This document shows, one piece after another, positions 1 through 9,594 of a DNA stretch of 64,000 nt (within the stretch, counting starts at the first letter, position 1; each line of letters opens with the position of its first letter). Under the pieces are notes generated by a model. It was not told the origin of the DNA and searched no databases. It saw nothing but the letters and a program-made list of their open reading frames with translations. A program made the position numbers and the translations under genes. Source of the DNA: Methanosarcina barkeri MS (GTDB lineage Archaea; Halobacteriota; Methanosarcinia; Methanosarcinales; Methanosarcinaceae); assembly GCF_000970025.1 (NCBI RefSeq), contig NZ_CP009528.1, positions 1,041,168 to 1,105,167 on the forward strand, written 5' to 3'.

Positions 1-694
1 CGGTGATCCATCTGATGAGAGAATTTGGAGTCAATGGTGCAGAGTATTTTAAATACTCTTCAATCTGATTAAATTTGGGGATTCTAAAACCTATCTGTGA
101 TACGATTTTGTAAATAGAGATTATGAACAATAATCCCTGAACAATTAGTACAGCTGATATAACTTCAAACAAGCCGAATCCCATTAAGAGAAATGATAAA
201 ATCAAAGTTAGTTGCCCGAATGTCTGAAATAAAGTTAAAAAGGCAAATGTTTCGGTCTGTCGGGATACTCTAAAATAAAAAAGTGAAATTTGATTAATTG
301 CACTTAAAAAAACCAAAAAAGCTCCCACTTTTATGAAATCTGAGGTACTTATATCTTTGAATATACTTGCAGCCAAGAAATCAGATAATAGAAATACCAC
401 TATAGATACTAATAATCCGGTGAAAGCAACAAAAAACAGTACAGAAAAAAATCCTTCCCTTATTTTTTCGTTGTCTTTTTCCGAAGAGAGAAATCTTACA
501 ACTCCCATAGATAGGCCCATAAGAGCGAGAGGAGATAAAAGAGACACAGTAATATTTATTTGTGCCCAAATCCCATAATCATAAGACCCCAGCGTTTTTG
601 TGATTACTGGAAGCAAAAAGAAGCCACTCAGCCCTATTAAGGCCTGAGTAATTCCTATAAGCCCAACATCTTTTATAAATTTGGTATTTGCCAT
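1..694 (-). CDS. Polysaccharide/oligosaccharide flippase, N-terminal part (runs off the window)
   Basis: An open frame starts at ATG 692-694 and stays open to base 2, giving 231 codons of N-terminal sequence. The translation is very hydrophobic with several predicted membrane helices; near the start it reads DVGLIGITQALIGLSGFFLL, followed by a KTLGSYDYGIWAQ-like segment typical of the Wzx/PST flippase family (MATE/MVF superfamily). Such proteins move lipid-linked oligosaccharides across the membrane, which fits the upstream sugar-epimerase and glycosyltransferase genes on the same strand. The C-terminal half lies outside the window. The family call is firm; the substrate is unknown. Confidence 0.85.
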   Translation of the reverse strand, partial: MANTKFIKDVGLIGITQALIGLSGFFLLPVITKTLGSYDYGIWAQINITVSLLSPLALMGLSMGVVRFLSSEKDNEKIREGFFSVLFFVAFTGLLVSIVVFLLSDFLAASIFKDISTSDFIKVGAFLVFLSAINQISLFYFRVSRQTETFAFLTLFQTFGQLTLILSFLLMGFGLFEVISAVLIVQGLLFIISIYKIVSQIGFRIPKFNQIEEYLKYSAPLTPNSLIRWIT

Positions 695-915
695 AAAATC
701 ACATTTTTAAAAGATACAATAAAAATAAAATAATTAGAGATTTTGGCAGTTCCATAATTCGTTTTTGGATATTCACGTATTAAAATTAGATCTCATCCCA
801 AAACTAAAATTGCGTCTCAGAATCTTGGATTTATGTAATTAATCGAGCTTCGGATCAAGGAAATAACTCTGATAATTCTTATTGATGTGGAAAATTGGTT
901 TCGGGATAAGCTCTT

Positions 916-1980
916 TCAAAAATGCTCATTTAGAATATCACAAATATCTTCACATGCATTTCCGGTTCCAAAAATATCATTTTTTATTTCAGCTCCTTCA
1001 AAAGTTAAAATGGCATTCTTGATTTTCTCATAATCAGCTCTAACAAGCACATTCCATCCATCCTTTACAGTCTCAACCCACTCGGTATTATCTCTCATAG
1101 TTATGCAGGGAACCCCAAGCATATACGCTTCTTTCTGCACCCCTCCTGAGTCTGTGAGGATTTTTCTAGAATGAGTCATGAGTTTTAACATTTCTAAATA
1201 TCCAAGGGGAGGAATGACCTTTACATTTTCACATAATTTATTCCATAGTCCGTATTGCTTCAGATATTTCTCAGTTCTTGGGTGCACCGGAAACACAATA
1301 GGAATATCAACATCACAAAAGGCATTAATTATAAATGAAAGATTCTTGAAACTGTCGGTATTCGAAGCTCGATGAACAGTTGCAACCAAATATTCTTTTG
1401 AGGTTAGTCCTAAATTTTCTAAAATCGCGGATTTTTCTTCTGCAATATTTATATTGTATTCCAGGGCATCAAGCATCACATCTCCAACACTATACACTCC
1501 AGATGTGATTCCCTCATTTTTGAGGTTTAAGACTGCCGTTTCTGTGGGGCAGAAGAGCAGGTTCGAGACATGGTCTGTGAGTACTCTGTTAATTTCTTCT
1601 GGCATAGACTGGTCAAAGGAACGAAGTCCAGCTTCCACATGGGCAACTTTGATGTGTAGTTTGGAGGCTGCAAGAGCTCCTGCAAGAGTGGAATTTGTAT
1701 CTCCGTATATCAGGACAAAGTCAGGTTTTTCTTTGAGAAGGATCTTTTCGATTTCAATAAGCATTTTTCCTGTTTGTTCGCCGTGACTACTTGAGCCTAC
1801 ACCCAGATTGTAGTCAGGTTCAGGGATCTGTAATTCTTTGAAGAATATGTCGGACATTTTGGGGTCATAGTGCTGGCCAGTGTGCACAAGGATTTCTGTG
1901 TGTTCTTTACGGATTGCGCGGGAGAGAGGGGCGCATTTGATAAATTGGGGGCGGGCGCCGATGACTGATAGGATTTTCAT
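916..1980 (-). CDS. wecB: UDP-N-acetylglucosamine 2-epimerase (non-hydrolysing), copy 1
   Basis: Converts UDP-GlcNAc to UDP-ManNAc, a precursor for surface or protein-linked glycans. The protein of about 354 residues begins MKILSVIGARPQFIK and carries the family hallmarks in order: HTGQHYD, a GDTNSTLAGALAA segment, EAGLRSFD followed by MPEEINR, HRASN, HPRTEKY and SGGVQKEA. I chose ATG 1978-1980 over the longer frame to 2004 because a GAGG ribosome site lies seven bases upstream. It is the second-to-last gene of the cluster seen here, followed by the flippase. A second intact paralogue lies at 12973-14055 and a fragment of a third at 6456-6791. Confidence 0.93.
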   Translation of the reverse strand: MKILSVIGARPQFIKCAPLSRAIRKEHTEILVHTGQHYDPKMSDIFFKELQIPEPDYNLGVGSSSHGEQTGKMLIEIEKILLKEKPDFVLIYGDTNSTLAGALAASKLHIKVAHVEAGLRSFDQSMPEEINRVLTDHVSNLLFCPTETAVLNLKNEGITSGVYSVGDVMLDALEYNINIAEEKSAILENLGLTSKEYLVATVHRASNTDSFKNLSFIINAFCDVDIPIVFPVHPRTEKYLKQYGLWNKLCENVKVIPPLGYLEMLKLMTHSRKILTDSGGVQKEAYMLGVPCITMRDNTEWVETVKDGWNVLVRADYEKIKNAILTFEGAEIKNDIFGTGNACEDICDILNEHF

Positions 1981-2011
1981 GATACTGCCTCGTGTAATAA
2001 TCAAGTTATAA

Positions 2012-3301
2012 TTAATAATCCACTTTTATAAAATTGTCAAGAATATCTGCAAATTTTCTTGCCATTTCTTTTTGGCTGTACTTCTCTATTTTTGAGTTAT
2101 TTCCTTTATATGAAACCTGACCATTTAATTTGTATTCGGTATAATATTTAATAATAGTATTCTTTATATCTTCAACAGAGGAGACAAAGTATCCAGTTTC
2201 AGTTTCCTCTAATAAATCATTTACAACACCTTTTGGACCCCCGATTGCTAAGATTGGCCTTTTTGATGCAAGATATTCAAAAAGTTTTCCAGTATACACT
2301 CCTATTTCTGAGGGATGATCCCAAAGTAAAAGCAACAACAATTGTGATTCTTTCTGCTTAACTAATGATATATCTCTGGAGACTAAACCATTATGAGATA
2401 TAATATCTTGAAGACTATATTTTTTAATTTCTTCCTTAATCCATTCTTCTTTTGGTCCATAAAAGCGAATTTCAATATTCTTTCGATCTATTTTTTTTTC
2501 TTTAATTAGTTCATTCAAGGCATTAAATAGTTTTGAAGGATCTCTTTTTCCATTATAAAGGCTTCCTGTATATGTAATTGTAAATTTATTTGAAAGACTT
2601 ATATTTGTATTAATAGATTCCTCCAGATCATATCCATTTGGGATTGAATATACGGATTTTCTATTATGAAATTTTCTAAGATTTGAAGCTAAATTACTGG
2701 ATACTGTAGTTATAGCATCCGAGGCTGCCAATGTTTTAAGTTCTAATCTTTTATCAAATACTTTCCGTATTTTACTATGTGTACAGTAATGGTTTTGAGT
2801 CCAAAGATCACGTAAGTCTGCAATCCATGGAATGTTATATTTTTCGCTCAGATCATGAGCAATTATATGAGATATTATGGGAGAAGAACTGCTAATTATT
2901 GCATCAATTTTTTCATTGGTTAAGAGCTCATCTCCTATTTTAAAAGCATCAGAATACCATTTTTTTTGGTTGTCTGGATATGTTATAATTTCTGTAATAA
3001 AATTAGATAATAAATATAAAAATGTTTTTTTATCCTTTAGAGTAGATCTACCTAATTGCCCTTTGAAGGAACTTTTTGGATTAAGCCCAAACATATTTTT
3101 AAATGAATTTATACTGTCATATTCACAATACGGAGTTCTTACAATGGTATATTTCAAGGTAAAATTATCAGGCGAATTTTTTGTTAAGATGACAGGCTCC
3201 CAGCCAAAATCTGGAAGATATTTTGCCAGTCCGTTAATTCTTAAACCACCTATTGCAGGATCTGGGGGGAAATAATATGAAACAATTAATACTTTTTTCA
3301 T
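2012..3301 (-). CDS. Glycosyltransferase family 4 (WcaI-like N-terminus)
   Basis: A GT-B fold glycosyltransferase of about 429 residues. The N-terminus (MKKVLIVSYYFPPDPAIGG) has the glycine-rich pattern of GT4 enzymes that use a nucleotide sugar donor. In the C-terminal half a TYTGSLYNGKRDP segment and a KLFEYLASKRPILAIGGPKG segment form the donor-binding region. ATG 3301 has a GTGAT ribosome site just upstream; an in-frame GTG at 3319 overlaps the stop of the upstream membrane-protein gene by four bases, so coupled translation from there is also possible. Donor and acceptor cannot be told. Confidence 0.85.
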   Translation of the reverse strand: MKKVLIVSYYFPPDPAIGGLRINGLAKYLPDFGWEPVILTKNSPDNFTLKYTIVRTPYCEYDSINSFKNMFGLNPKSSFKGQLGRSTLKDKKTFLYLLSNFITEIITYPDNQKKWYSDAFKIGDELLTNEKIDAIISSSSPIISHIIAHDLSEKYNIPWIADLRDLWTQNHYCTHSKIRKVFDKRLELKTLAASDAITTVSSNLASNLRKFHNRKSVYSIPNGYDLEESINTNISLSNKFTITYTGSLYNGKRDPSKLFNALNELIKEKKIDRKNIEIRFYGPKEEWIKEEIKKYSLQDIISHNGLVSRDISLVKQKESQLLLLLLWDHPSEIGVYTGKLFEYLASKRPILAIGGPKGVVNDLLEETETGYFVSSVEDIKNTIIKYYTEYKLNGQVSYKGNNSKIEKYSQKEMARKFADILDNFIKVDY

Positions 3302-3315
3302 AATATCACTTTTTC

Positions 3316-5136
3316 TCACTTTTTTCCGTTTATATAGAAAACTTCGACTCCTTTGCTAGAATAGATTTTATCCAAGGATACATCAAAGTTTAATTTTTCA
3401 AAATCTGAAGGGATCCACCTAATTTCAGCCATTTCTGGAAATACGTCTTTGTAAATCAGCTTATCTTTCTCATTAATTGTCATATACAAACTTTGATTAT
3501 AATGATTTGAAAGTGTAGATTTATTGTCATATCCAAAATGATAAGGAATCCTTAAATAGCGTGGTATGTACCAGTATAATTTTTGCAATTTTTTTTGTTT
3601 GGAAGTTAAAAGAAGGTCGCCAAACCTAATTGGTTCAAAGTTTATTCCTGTTATTTCTATATCCAAATTTCGATTCTCAAAAAGCCAATTCATACCATGT
3701 ACTTCAGATTGTGTCGTTTGAAAATTGCTTCCTAAAATATATGGAGAAGGATATAGAGTTAATATTGTATTAATCCACACGATAAATAACAAAAAAACAA
3801 GTCCTATTAAACCATAAATATATGTTTTTTTATTTTCAGTTTTTATCTTTTTAATGAAATAATATAATAAATATCCAATAAACATTGTGGAAATGGTTGT
3901 CGTGTATGTAACCATTCTTAAGGGATCAAAGGGCAAGTTGGAGAAATAAATAATTAATATCAAGAAGCATATAATGAATAAAGGACCAAAAAGCGAGAAT
4001 AAATTATTATATTCTTTATTTTTATTTTTCCAAACAATTGGAAATGAGACAATAGCTACCAAAACATATAGAAGAGATCCACCCATTTTCTTTAAAACTT
4101 GCTCAGTTACATTATAGCCATATCCTTTAGCATAATTTATATTACTAGCTAATTCTGTGACTTTTAATGGTCCTCCTTCACTTACCAACATATTGATATT
4201 TCTAATGGTCGATTCCCATACATAAAAAGATGAAATCCAAGTAATACTCCAAACAAATAGTAAAAAAAGTAGGGTTATTTTTAATCTTAAAGAATATCTA
4301 CTTTTGATTGCAGTACTTCTGGTGTTCTTTTTAGCGTATATATACCCTGGTAAAAATAACGTACTGATCAGTACAAAACAGGTTAATATTGGAACTGGAT
4401 GTAATATCGGATACATAAAAGCCATTATCACAACTAAAATTTCCCATCTTACATCATTGACTGAAATGACTTTTAGTATTATAAACATTACTAGTGGGAA
4501 ATAAAGGTTAGCGCACGCGTTTGGAGTGAAGTTTAAATACCAGCTATTAACCAAAGTAGTACTAGCTAACGTTGATAATATAATTTCTCTCTTATCTCTA
4601 AAAATAATCTTTGAAAGTATATACATAAAAGGAACATATAATATCCCAAAAAATAAAGGTAATAGTTTAGAGATTAATAATATATTTATATTTGAAATAC
4701 AATAAATTTGAGTTGAAAATATATGTAATATTGGATAAATTATATCTTTTGAAACATGGGAAGTAAGAATAATTTGTTTAATCCACCCGATATGTGAAGC
4801 AGGGTCTCCACTCATACACCAGAGATAATAACCTCTAATAATGAATAATGAAATAAAAGTAATATAGCATAAATAAATTATGAGAAGGCCTATTTTCCAG
4901 AGATATTTACCTAATTTAACATCACATATTTGGGACAAAACAATAAAAACTCCGCATACAGTCGAAAGCAATAAAATAAACCATACTATGAGTGGAGTAG
5001 ATCTATAAATTGAAGATTCATAACCTGTTGCCGGAGTGTTATGAGCGATTAGAAGTGCTACTGGAAGCAAAGAAAAGCAAATAATCAAAACGACTTTGAA
5101 TAGTCGATCATTTTTATGTATGGTGAGTTCATTCAT
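3316..5136 (-). CDS. Large polytopic membrane protein of the glycan cluster
   Basis: About 606 residues with at least ten hydrophobic segments, beginning with a helix near residues 18-34 and ending in a soluble tail of roughly 150 residues. The layout (many helices, then an extracytoplasmic C-terminal domain) resembles GT-C type glycosyltransferases and the uncharacterised membrane proteins often found in archaeal surface-glycan clusters, but I see no diagnostic catalytic motif. ATG 5134-5136 is preferred over an upstream TTG at 5145. Its stop overlaps or nearly touches the next glycosyltransferase, indicating one transcript. Function is not assigned; a glycan transferase or polymerase role is inferred only from context. 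Confidence 0.7.
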   Translation of the reverse strand: MNELTIHKNDRLFKVVLIICFSLLPVALLIAHNTPATGYESSIYRSTPLIVWFILLLSTVCGVFIVLSQICDVKLGKYLWKIGLLIIYLCYITFISLFIIRGYYLWCMSGDPASHIGWIKQIILTSHVSKDIIYPILHIFSTQIYCISNINILLISKLLPLFFGILYVPFMYILSKIIFRDKREIILSTLASTTLVNSWYLNFTPNACANLYFPLVMFIILKVISVNDVRWEILVVIMAFMYPILHPVPILTCFVLISTLFLPGYIYAKKNTRSTAIKSRYSLRLKITLLFLLFVWSITWISSFYVWESTIRNINMLVSEGGPLKVTELASNINYAKGYGYNVTEQVLKKMGGSLLYVLVAIVSFPIVWKNKNKEYNNLFSLFGPLFIICFLILIIYFSNLPFDPLRMVTYTTTISTMFIGYLLYYFIKKIKTENKKTYIYGLIGLVFLLFIVWINTILTLYPSPYILGSNFQTTQSEVHGMNWLFENRNLDIEITGINFEPIRFGDLLLTSKQKKLQKLYWYIPRYLRIPYHFGYDNKSTLSNHYNQSLYMTINEKDKLIYKDVFPEMAEIRWIPSDFEKLNFDVSLDKIYSSKGVEVFYINGKK

Positions 5137-5248
5137 AACTATCAATAACTCTCACAAAGAAGATCAATTTACTAAAAATTGCATTCTTTTTTCCATAATC
5201 GAACATTTAATCAATAATGTACATCTGATCTTAATTGACTGAACATGA

Positions 5249-6415
5249 CTACTCAATGTTTTGAAGAATTTCCCTCCAGTTTTCCACGGTTTTTTCAAAC
5301 GAGAAATTCTCCTCTACAAACCGCTTCCCGTTTTCTGCAATCTGCTCCAAGTCCGGAAAATTCAGCGCCCGAATTACATTTTCCACAATGCACTCAGGCG
5401 AGTTATTCTCCATAATGAATCCGTTTTTCCCGTCTATTATAACATCCGGTATCGCCCCGACCGACGTCGCGAGCACCGGGGTCCCGCAAGACATCGCCTC
5501 AAGCATGATGTTCGGGAGCCCCTCGGTGTAGGAGGGGAGGACGAGGAGCCGGAGCTGGTTAAGGTAGTTAGGGAGGGCATCGTGAGAAATCCAGCCCGGA
5601 AAATCAACTCGCTTGTAAAGCTCATTTTGTTCGAGAAAAGTCTTGATTTCGCTGTAGAGTGAACCATCTCCTGTAATAGTAACATGAAGGTCTGGACATC
5701 TCAAAGTTATATCCGGTAAAGCTGTAACAAAATTAAAGACGCCCTTTTCTCGACTAAGGCGGCCTACATAGCCGATACAATAAGGTCTATTGGCAAAATT
5801 GTGGGTTTGCCTAAAATTACCGTCCATGAAGAACAAGTGACCATTTCCTATGACTTTGTTAAGAGGAAGATTCATAAAGAGAGCAACATTAGGCGATTCT
5901 ACGCCAATATATGTAGCTGCATTGAAAGTCAATAGTTCCAGTACCCTCTCTGATAAATAATAGTAATATCTCTTATAGAACGTGGCAGTCTTATAGATCA
6001 TACGAGTGTTAGTAGAGCCAGATGCCACTGCGGTTAGAACTGATGTTTTTCTAAGAAACTTAGCTGTAATAGTAGGTAATAACAAAGTGCCAGATAACAT
6101 AAACGCAGGACCGTCAAAATGCTTGCATATCCTTATCAAAAGGAGAGATATTTTTATTTGGGCAATAATCTGAGAGATAGTTTTATAAAAAATATTTCCC
6201 TCCTTTTGATGAGTATTTACATCTAAGATCCTTATTTTGCTATCAAATCCCATATCATCTGAAAAATTACCTGTTATAAGAAATATTTCATTCACAAGTG
6301 GTGAGAGAATCCTTAAAAAATTGTTTATGATAGTGTAGTAACTTCCAGAACGGGATAGAAGAGGGAATGTAACAATGCAAATATTCAGTTTTTGAAGATT
6401 TTTTGATTTAACCAT
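5249..6415 (-). CDS. Glycosyltransferase family 4
   Basis: About 388 residues, GT-B fold. The C-terminal Glycos_transf_1 domain is clear: GYVGRLSREKGVFNF begins it, and EGLPNIMLEAMSCGTPVLA followed by GAIPDVI is the classic EX7E donor-binding motif region. I prefer ATG 6413-6415 because a GGGTGAT ribosome site sits six bases upstream; ATGs at 6430 and 6442 are also in frame. A short GC-rich stretch near 5455-5560 stands out against the AT-rich surroundings but the frame is intact through it. It lies in the minus-strand glycan cluster, 112 bases upstream of the membrane-protein gene. Confidence 0.88.
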   Translation of the reverse strand: MVKSKNLQKLNICIVTFPLLSRSGSYYTIINNFLRILSPLVNEIFLITGNFSDDMGFDSKIRILDVNTHQKEGNIFYKTISQIIAQIKISLLLIRICKHFDGPAFMLSGTLLLPTITAKFLRKTSVLTAVASGSTNTRMIYKTATFYKRYYYYLSERVLELLTFNAATYIGVESPNVALFMNLPLNKVIGNGHLFFMDGNFRQTHNFANRPYCIGYVGRLSREKGVFNFVTALPDITLRCPDLHVTITGDGSLYSEIKTFLEQNELYKRVDFPGWISHDALPNYLNQLRLLVLPSYTEGLPNIMLEAMSCGTPVLATSVGAIPDVIIDGKNGFIMENNSPECIVENVIRALNFPDLEQIAENGKRFVEENFSFEKTVENWREILQNIE

Positions 6416-6455
6416 GAATATATCACCCATCAATAGTTCCATGAGAGCCGCAAAG

Positions 6456-6791
6456 CTAAGAGCATCTCAAAACCTCTTGAATAATACGTTCTCCTGCTCT
6501 CCCATTCCCAAAAGGATTTATGACCTTCCCATTGCTAGCATCTTCCTCGTACGGCTTAACATTATACATTAGGATCGGCTCCTGCGAGAGGTTCGCCCCA
6601 AACTTAATCGTATCCGGCTTTTCTGTGTTATACCACAGAGTAACACAGGGCAAGCCGAGAATGCAGCACTCCTCCTGCAGGCTCTCAAGTCGGTCAAATA
6701 CGTCAACTCCTCCTATCTTCTGACTCATTTTGAGTTTTCCTCTCGTACAATCTGTGTCGTTACTGTTCAAGGTGGCGAATATGCGTCGCAC
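6456..6791 (-). pseudogene. C-terminal fragment of a UDP-GlcNAc 2-epimerase
   Basis: An open frame of 111 codons whose last 85 or so residues match the C-terminus of the two intact epimerases in this window: LQEECCILGLPCVTL corresponds to LQEETCILRVPCITL, and NPFGNGRAGERI to NPYGNGNAARLI. The catalytic N-terminal two thirds are missing. The first about 25 residues are not epimerase-like. It sits between two glycosyltransferase genes and is best read as the remnant of a third epimerase gene lost by deletion or recombination. Confidence 0.8.
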
Positions 6792-6796
6792 ATGCC

Positions 6797-7927
6797 CTAT
6801 CTTCTCTCAGGATCCAGTCTCCTATAAACTTCAAGCAACCTCTCCTCCATAATTTCCCAGCTGTACTTAGTCGCATAGGCTTTCCGTCCATTCTTACCAA
6901 GGCGTTTACATAGTGTGGGATCGTTTTTGAGCGTAAGAATTGCATGCTTGATAGCGTCAACGTTCCCATACGGTACGACAAGACCACAGTCTTCTTCCCT
7001 TACAATTTTGGCCATGCTAGTGTTATCATTTACCAAAATTGGTTTGCTACACATCATGGCCTCAAACAACTTATTGGGACTGGCATATTTATTATTAGGG
7101 ATGTTTGGATCGTAAAAAGCAAACAGTATATTAGCATTCATCGCCTGGCTGATAATTTCTTGATGTAGAGTCCACTTTAAGTATAATTCAATACTTGGTA
7201 CATTTTGGCAAATGCTCTTTAAACGAACACCACATGCCTCAGAGCACGGTCCCATAATTATTAATCTAACACCAGAGAGGGTTTTAACCGCCTTACACAT
7301 AATATCTATTCCTCGATCATCATTGATCCCGCCACCGTAAAAAATGGTGAAGTTTTCTGAAAGAGAATCTGGAACTACGTTATTATTGGAGAATGTATCT
7401 GGTGGTGCATTAACGATAGTTACAACGTTTTCATTATTTGAAAGACCAATCTGCTCTCTTCGCGAATCATCGGGTATAATAACAACATCTGCAAATCTCA
7501 TAAGGAAACGATCAGTCTTCGCAAAAAAAATCCGGGAAATCTTTGGGAATATGGGGAATCTGATCATATCTGCGTAGAAATCAAAGATGTCATATATAAT
7601 TGGCTTTTTTGTAATCCTTGTCATGATAAGTGCTGGAGCAAAAGTATCAAAGTCTGCGGCATGTATGATATCCCATTTTTCACTTAGCAATTGAAAAATA
7701 ATATAAAGCCACCAGATGGGCAAATAAAAACAGACCTTGAAGCTGTCTGGTGAAACAGCTAATTTAAATCTCTTTACCCGACATATGCAAGATCGTTGAA
7801 TTTCGCTGATTCTCCCCCTGTCCCAAACTAGCAATGTTACATCATATCCCGATTCTATGAGACCTCTGGCCTCTTTTTCCAATCTTGCATCTGGATATTG
7901 AGATCTTAGCATAATTATGTTTTTCAT
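6797..7927 (-). CDS. Glycosyltransferase family 4
   Basis: 376 residues. Start ATG 7925-7927 is supported by a GAGGTGA ribosome site upstream. The N-terminal domain begins MKNIIMLRSQYPDARLEKEA and contains HAADFDTFAPA, typical of GT4 acceptor domains. The C-terminal domain shows FYGGGINDDRGIDIM and KLFEAMMCSKPILV followed by an EEDCGLVV segment, the donor-binding region. It probably adds one sugar to the growing glycan; donor unknown. The gene is on the same strand as the rest of the cluster and is followed by the epimerase fragment only five bases downstream. Confidence 0.87.
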   Translation of the reverse strand: MKNIIMLRSQYPDARLEKEARGLIESGYDVTLLVWDRGRISEIQRSCICRVKRFKLAVSPDSFKVCFYLPIWWLYIIFQLLSEKWDIIHAADFDTFAPALIMTRITKKPIIYDIFDFYADMIRFPIFPKISRIFFAKTDRFLMRFADVVIIPDDSRREQIGLSNNENVVTIVNAPPDTFSNNNVVPDSLSENFTIFYGGGINDDRGIDIMCKAVKTLSGVRLIIMGPCSEACGVRLKSICQNVPSIELYLKWTLHQEIISQAMNANILFAFYDPNIPNNKYASPNKLFEAMMCSKPILVNDNTSMAKIVREEDCGLVVPYGNVDAIKHAILTLKNDPTLCKRLGKNGRKAYATKYSWEIMEERLLEVYRRLDPERR

Positions 7928-7992
7928 GATTCACCTCAATCCTAAATTACTCTCAGCTTATGATTGGCCTGATAGATTGCATCAATTGTTTT

Positions 7993-8157
7993 TTATACTG
8001 TGATACTTTTTCTTTCGAAAGGATCATTGAATTGATTGGCCTTGAAAGGTGTATTCAACAATGTCAGTAGAGCTCCGAGAGTGGAAGATCTTCCTTCATT
8101 CCCATATATCTCTTTAAATTCTCGCTTTGCTATATTGATCGAGTCTCCTGTGCTCAT
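7993..8157 (-). CDS. Small ORF or gene remnant, unknown
   Basis: A 54-codon frame starting at ATG 8155-8157 and ending in TAA. The frame stays open about 12 codons further upstream to a TAA without another ATG. The translation is hydrophilic (for example DSINIAKREFKEIYG) and I do not recognise it. It lies in a 361-base gap between two glycosyltransferase genes on the same strand. It may be the tail of a decayed cluster gene rather than a functional small gene. Confidence 0.25.
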   Translation of the reverse strand: MSTGDSINIAKREFKEIYGNEGRSSTLGALLTLLNTPFKANQFNDPFERKSITV

Positions 8158-8288
8158 CTCAACATTGAGAAGTAATTCTCCTTTAAGGATGTATTAATCA
8201 ATATTCCGCAGTTTTTTGTACTGTAAACTCCCGGAATCTGAGTATTCTAAAGATAGTTACTCGAAATTAACCTTATGAAAATCTACGT

Positions 8289-9236
8289 TTAGCGTTCTTT
8301 CATACCAACCATATAGGTATACCCATATGCGAGTAACCTTATGGACACATACACAGGATAGAGATACCAAGAAAGATCTCTTTCTACAATAAGACCATGA
8401 AGCATTCCTTTTACTCCAAGGACAATCTGTTCGTAAAATACCTCGTATGGCGAGAGATTCATTAACTGAAAACCAGTTTTCGTGAAGGTTTTCGCGCCGA
8501 TGAACTGCTTTCTCGCGAATACCTTTAAAGATGGCATAGTGTCATGATATAGAGGATCTTGAATATACACAACTTTATATTTCCTGTCTTTGAGTTTTTG
8601 GGCCCAATCAAAATCTTCACCCCAGTGGATCGATCTATTGACACCCCCAATATCCTCAATCGCTCTCCGAAGATAAAGCGAATTTCCTCCACCATACAGG
8701 CCGCGCCTTTTCTTGATTCGATCTTCGATTATCAATTTCCAATGGTTAAAGTAAAGATGAACAACCGGACCTCCATCAGGAGGTGCTATATTTTCTGGCC
8801 AGACCGTGCGCACTCGATCGTCATAATTGAAGCATTCAACTGCGTTACGGAGCCAGTTGTTATGGGGAATAATGATATCTGAGTCAAAAAGCGCTACAAT
8901 CTCGCCAGTTGCCTTTTCAACTCCCGTTTGTCGTGCACTCCCCAGGAGTCCTGAATCGAAGAATATTTTACTGGTATATTTTTTAGCTATTTCGATTGTC
9001 TTATCTTTTGAATTTCCGTCTACAATGATAATCTCGACACTTGGGTAATCCTGATTGGCAATGCTACTAAGGCACTTTTCTATAGTATCTTCGTTATTCA
9101 GTGTTGGAATACAAAAAGATACTTTTGGTAGATTATTTAAGTCAATAATACTTCCATTCTGTTGCAATTCCGGCGATTCTACGATGATATATTCATCGTC
9201 ATATGGAAAATCTGTGATAGCTGGATTTTCTACCAT
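8289..9236 (-). CDS. Glycosyltransferase family 2 with C-terminal membrane segment
   Basis: About 315 residues with a GT-A fold. KVSFCIPTLNNEDTIEKCL starts the domain, followed by EIIIVDGNSKDKT and a DSDI metal-binding motif (DxD) near residue 117; GEDFDWAQKL supplies the catalytic-base region. The C-terminus is hydrophobic and may anchor the enzyme. Start ATG 9234-9236 overlaps, as TGATG, the stop of the decayed glycosyltransferase frame upstream, so this gene was once translationally coupled to it. Confidence 0.88.
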   Translation of the reverse strand: MVENPAITDFPYDDEYIIVESPELQQNGSIIDLNNLPKVSFCIPTLNNEDTIEKCLSSIANQDYPSVEIIIVDGNSKDKTIEIAKKYTSKIFFDSGLLGSARQTGVEKATGEIVALFDSDIIIPHNNWLRNAVECFNYDDRVRTVWPENIAPPDGGPVVHLYFNHWKLIIEDRIKKRRGLYGGGNSLYLRRAIEDIGGVNRSIHWGEDFDWAQKLKDRKYKVVYIQDPLYHDTMPSLKVFARKQFIGAKTFTKTGFQLMNLSPYEVFYEQIVLGVKGMLHGLIVERDLSWYLYPVYVSIRLLAYGYTYMVGMKER

Positions 9237-9570
9237 CAATTATTCACTCCAGGTACTTTTTGAGAACTTTCGACAGATGATGCTATAAGATGTCCACCTA
9301 CCCGGCATCCCCCTTCCTTGCCCAGCGCCTGCTGGAAGATGCTCGTCGATCGCTCCTAACTCAGTGATTTAACGAAATTTCTTGCTATCTTCCTCCCAGG
9401 TTCTATATCCTCAGTCTCGGTAAGCTCCATTGATTTTTCGAGGACCGCATTAGCCGATTCCGCATAGAGAGCTCCGTTCATCTCGCCAAACTTCTTTATG
9501 CGGTTCGGGAGACTCGTCGCAATTTTCTCCTAATAACTCCCGTTATGCACTATGAGCAATTATGTTAATT
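9236..9570 (-). pseudogene. C-terminal remnant of a GT4 glycosyltransferase with in-frame TAGs
   Basis: On the minus strand a frame bounded upstream by TAA reads a typical GT4 tail: a KFGEMNGALYAES segment, NAVLEKSMELTE, then GRKIARNFVKSLS, where related enzymes continue with SW. Here the next codon is TAG (9356-9358); another TAG lies about 57 codons earlier. After the TAG at 9356 the same frame stays open for 39 codons and ends in TGA 9236-9238, overlapping the ATG of the next gene. The N-terminal two thirds are absent. Probably a decayed gene; amber readthrough is possible in Methanosarcina but would not restore the missing part. The upper limit is approximate. Confidence 0.65.
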
Positions 9571-9594
9571 TCAAGCGTAAACTATGGTAGTATT

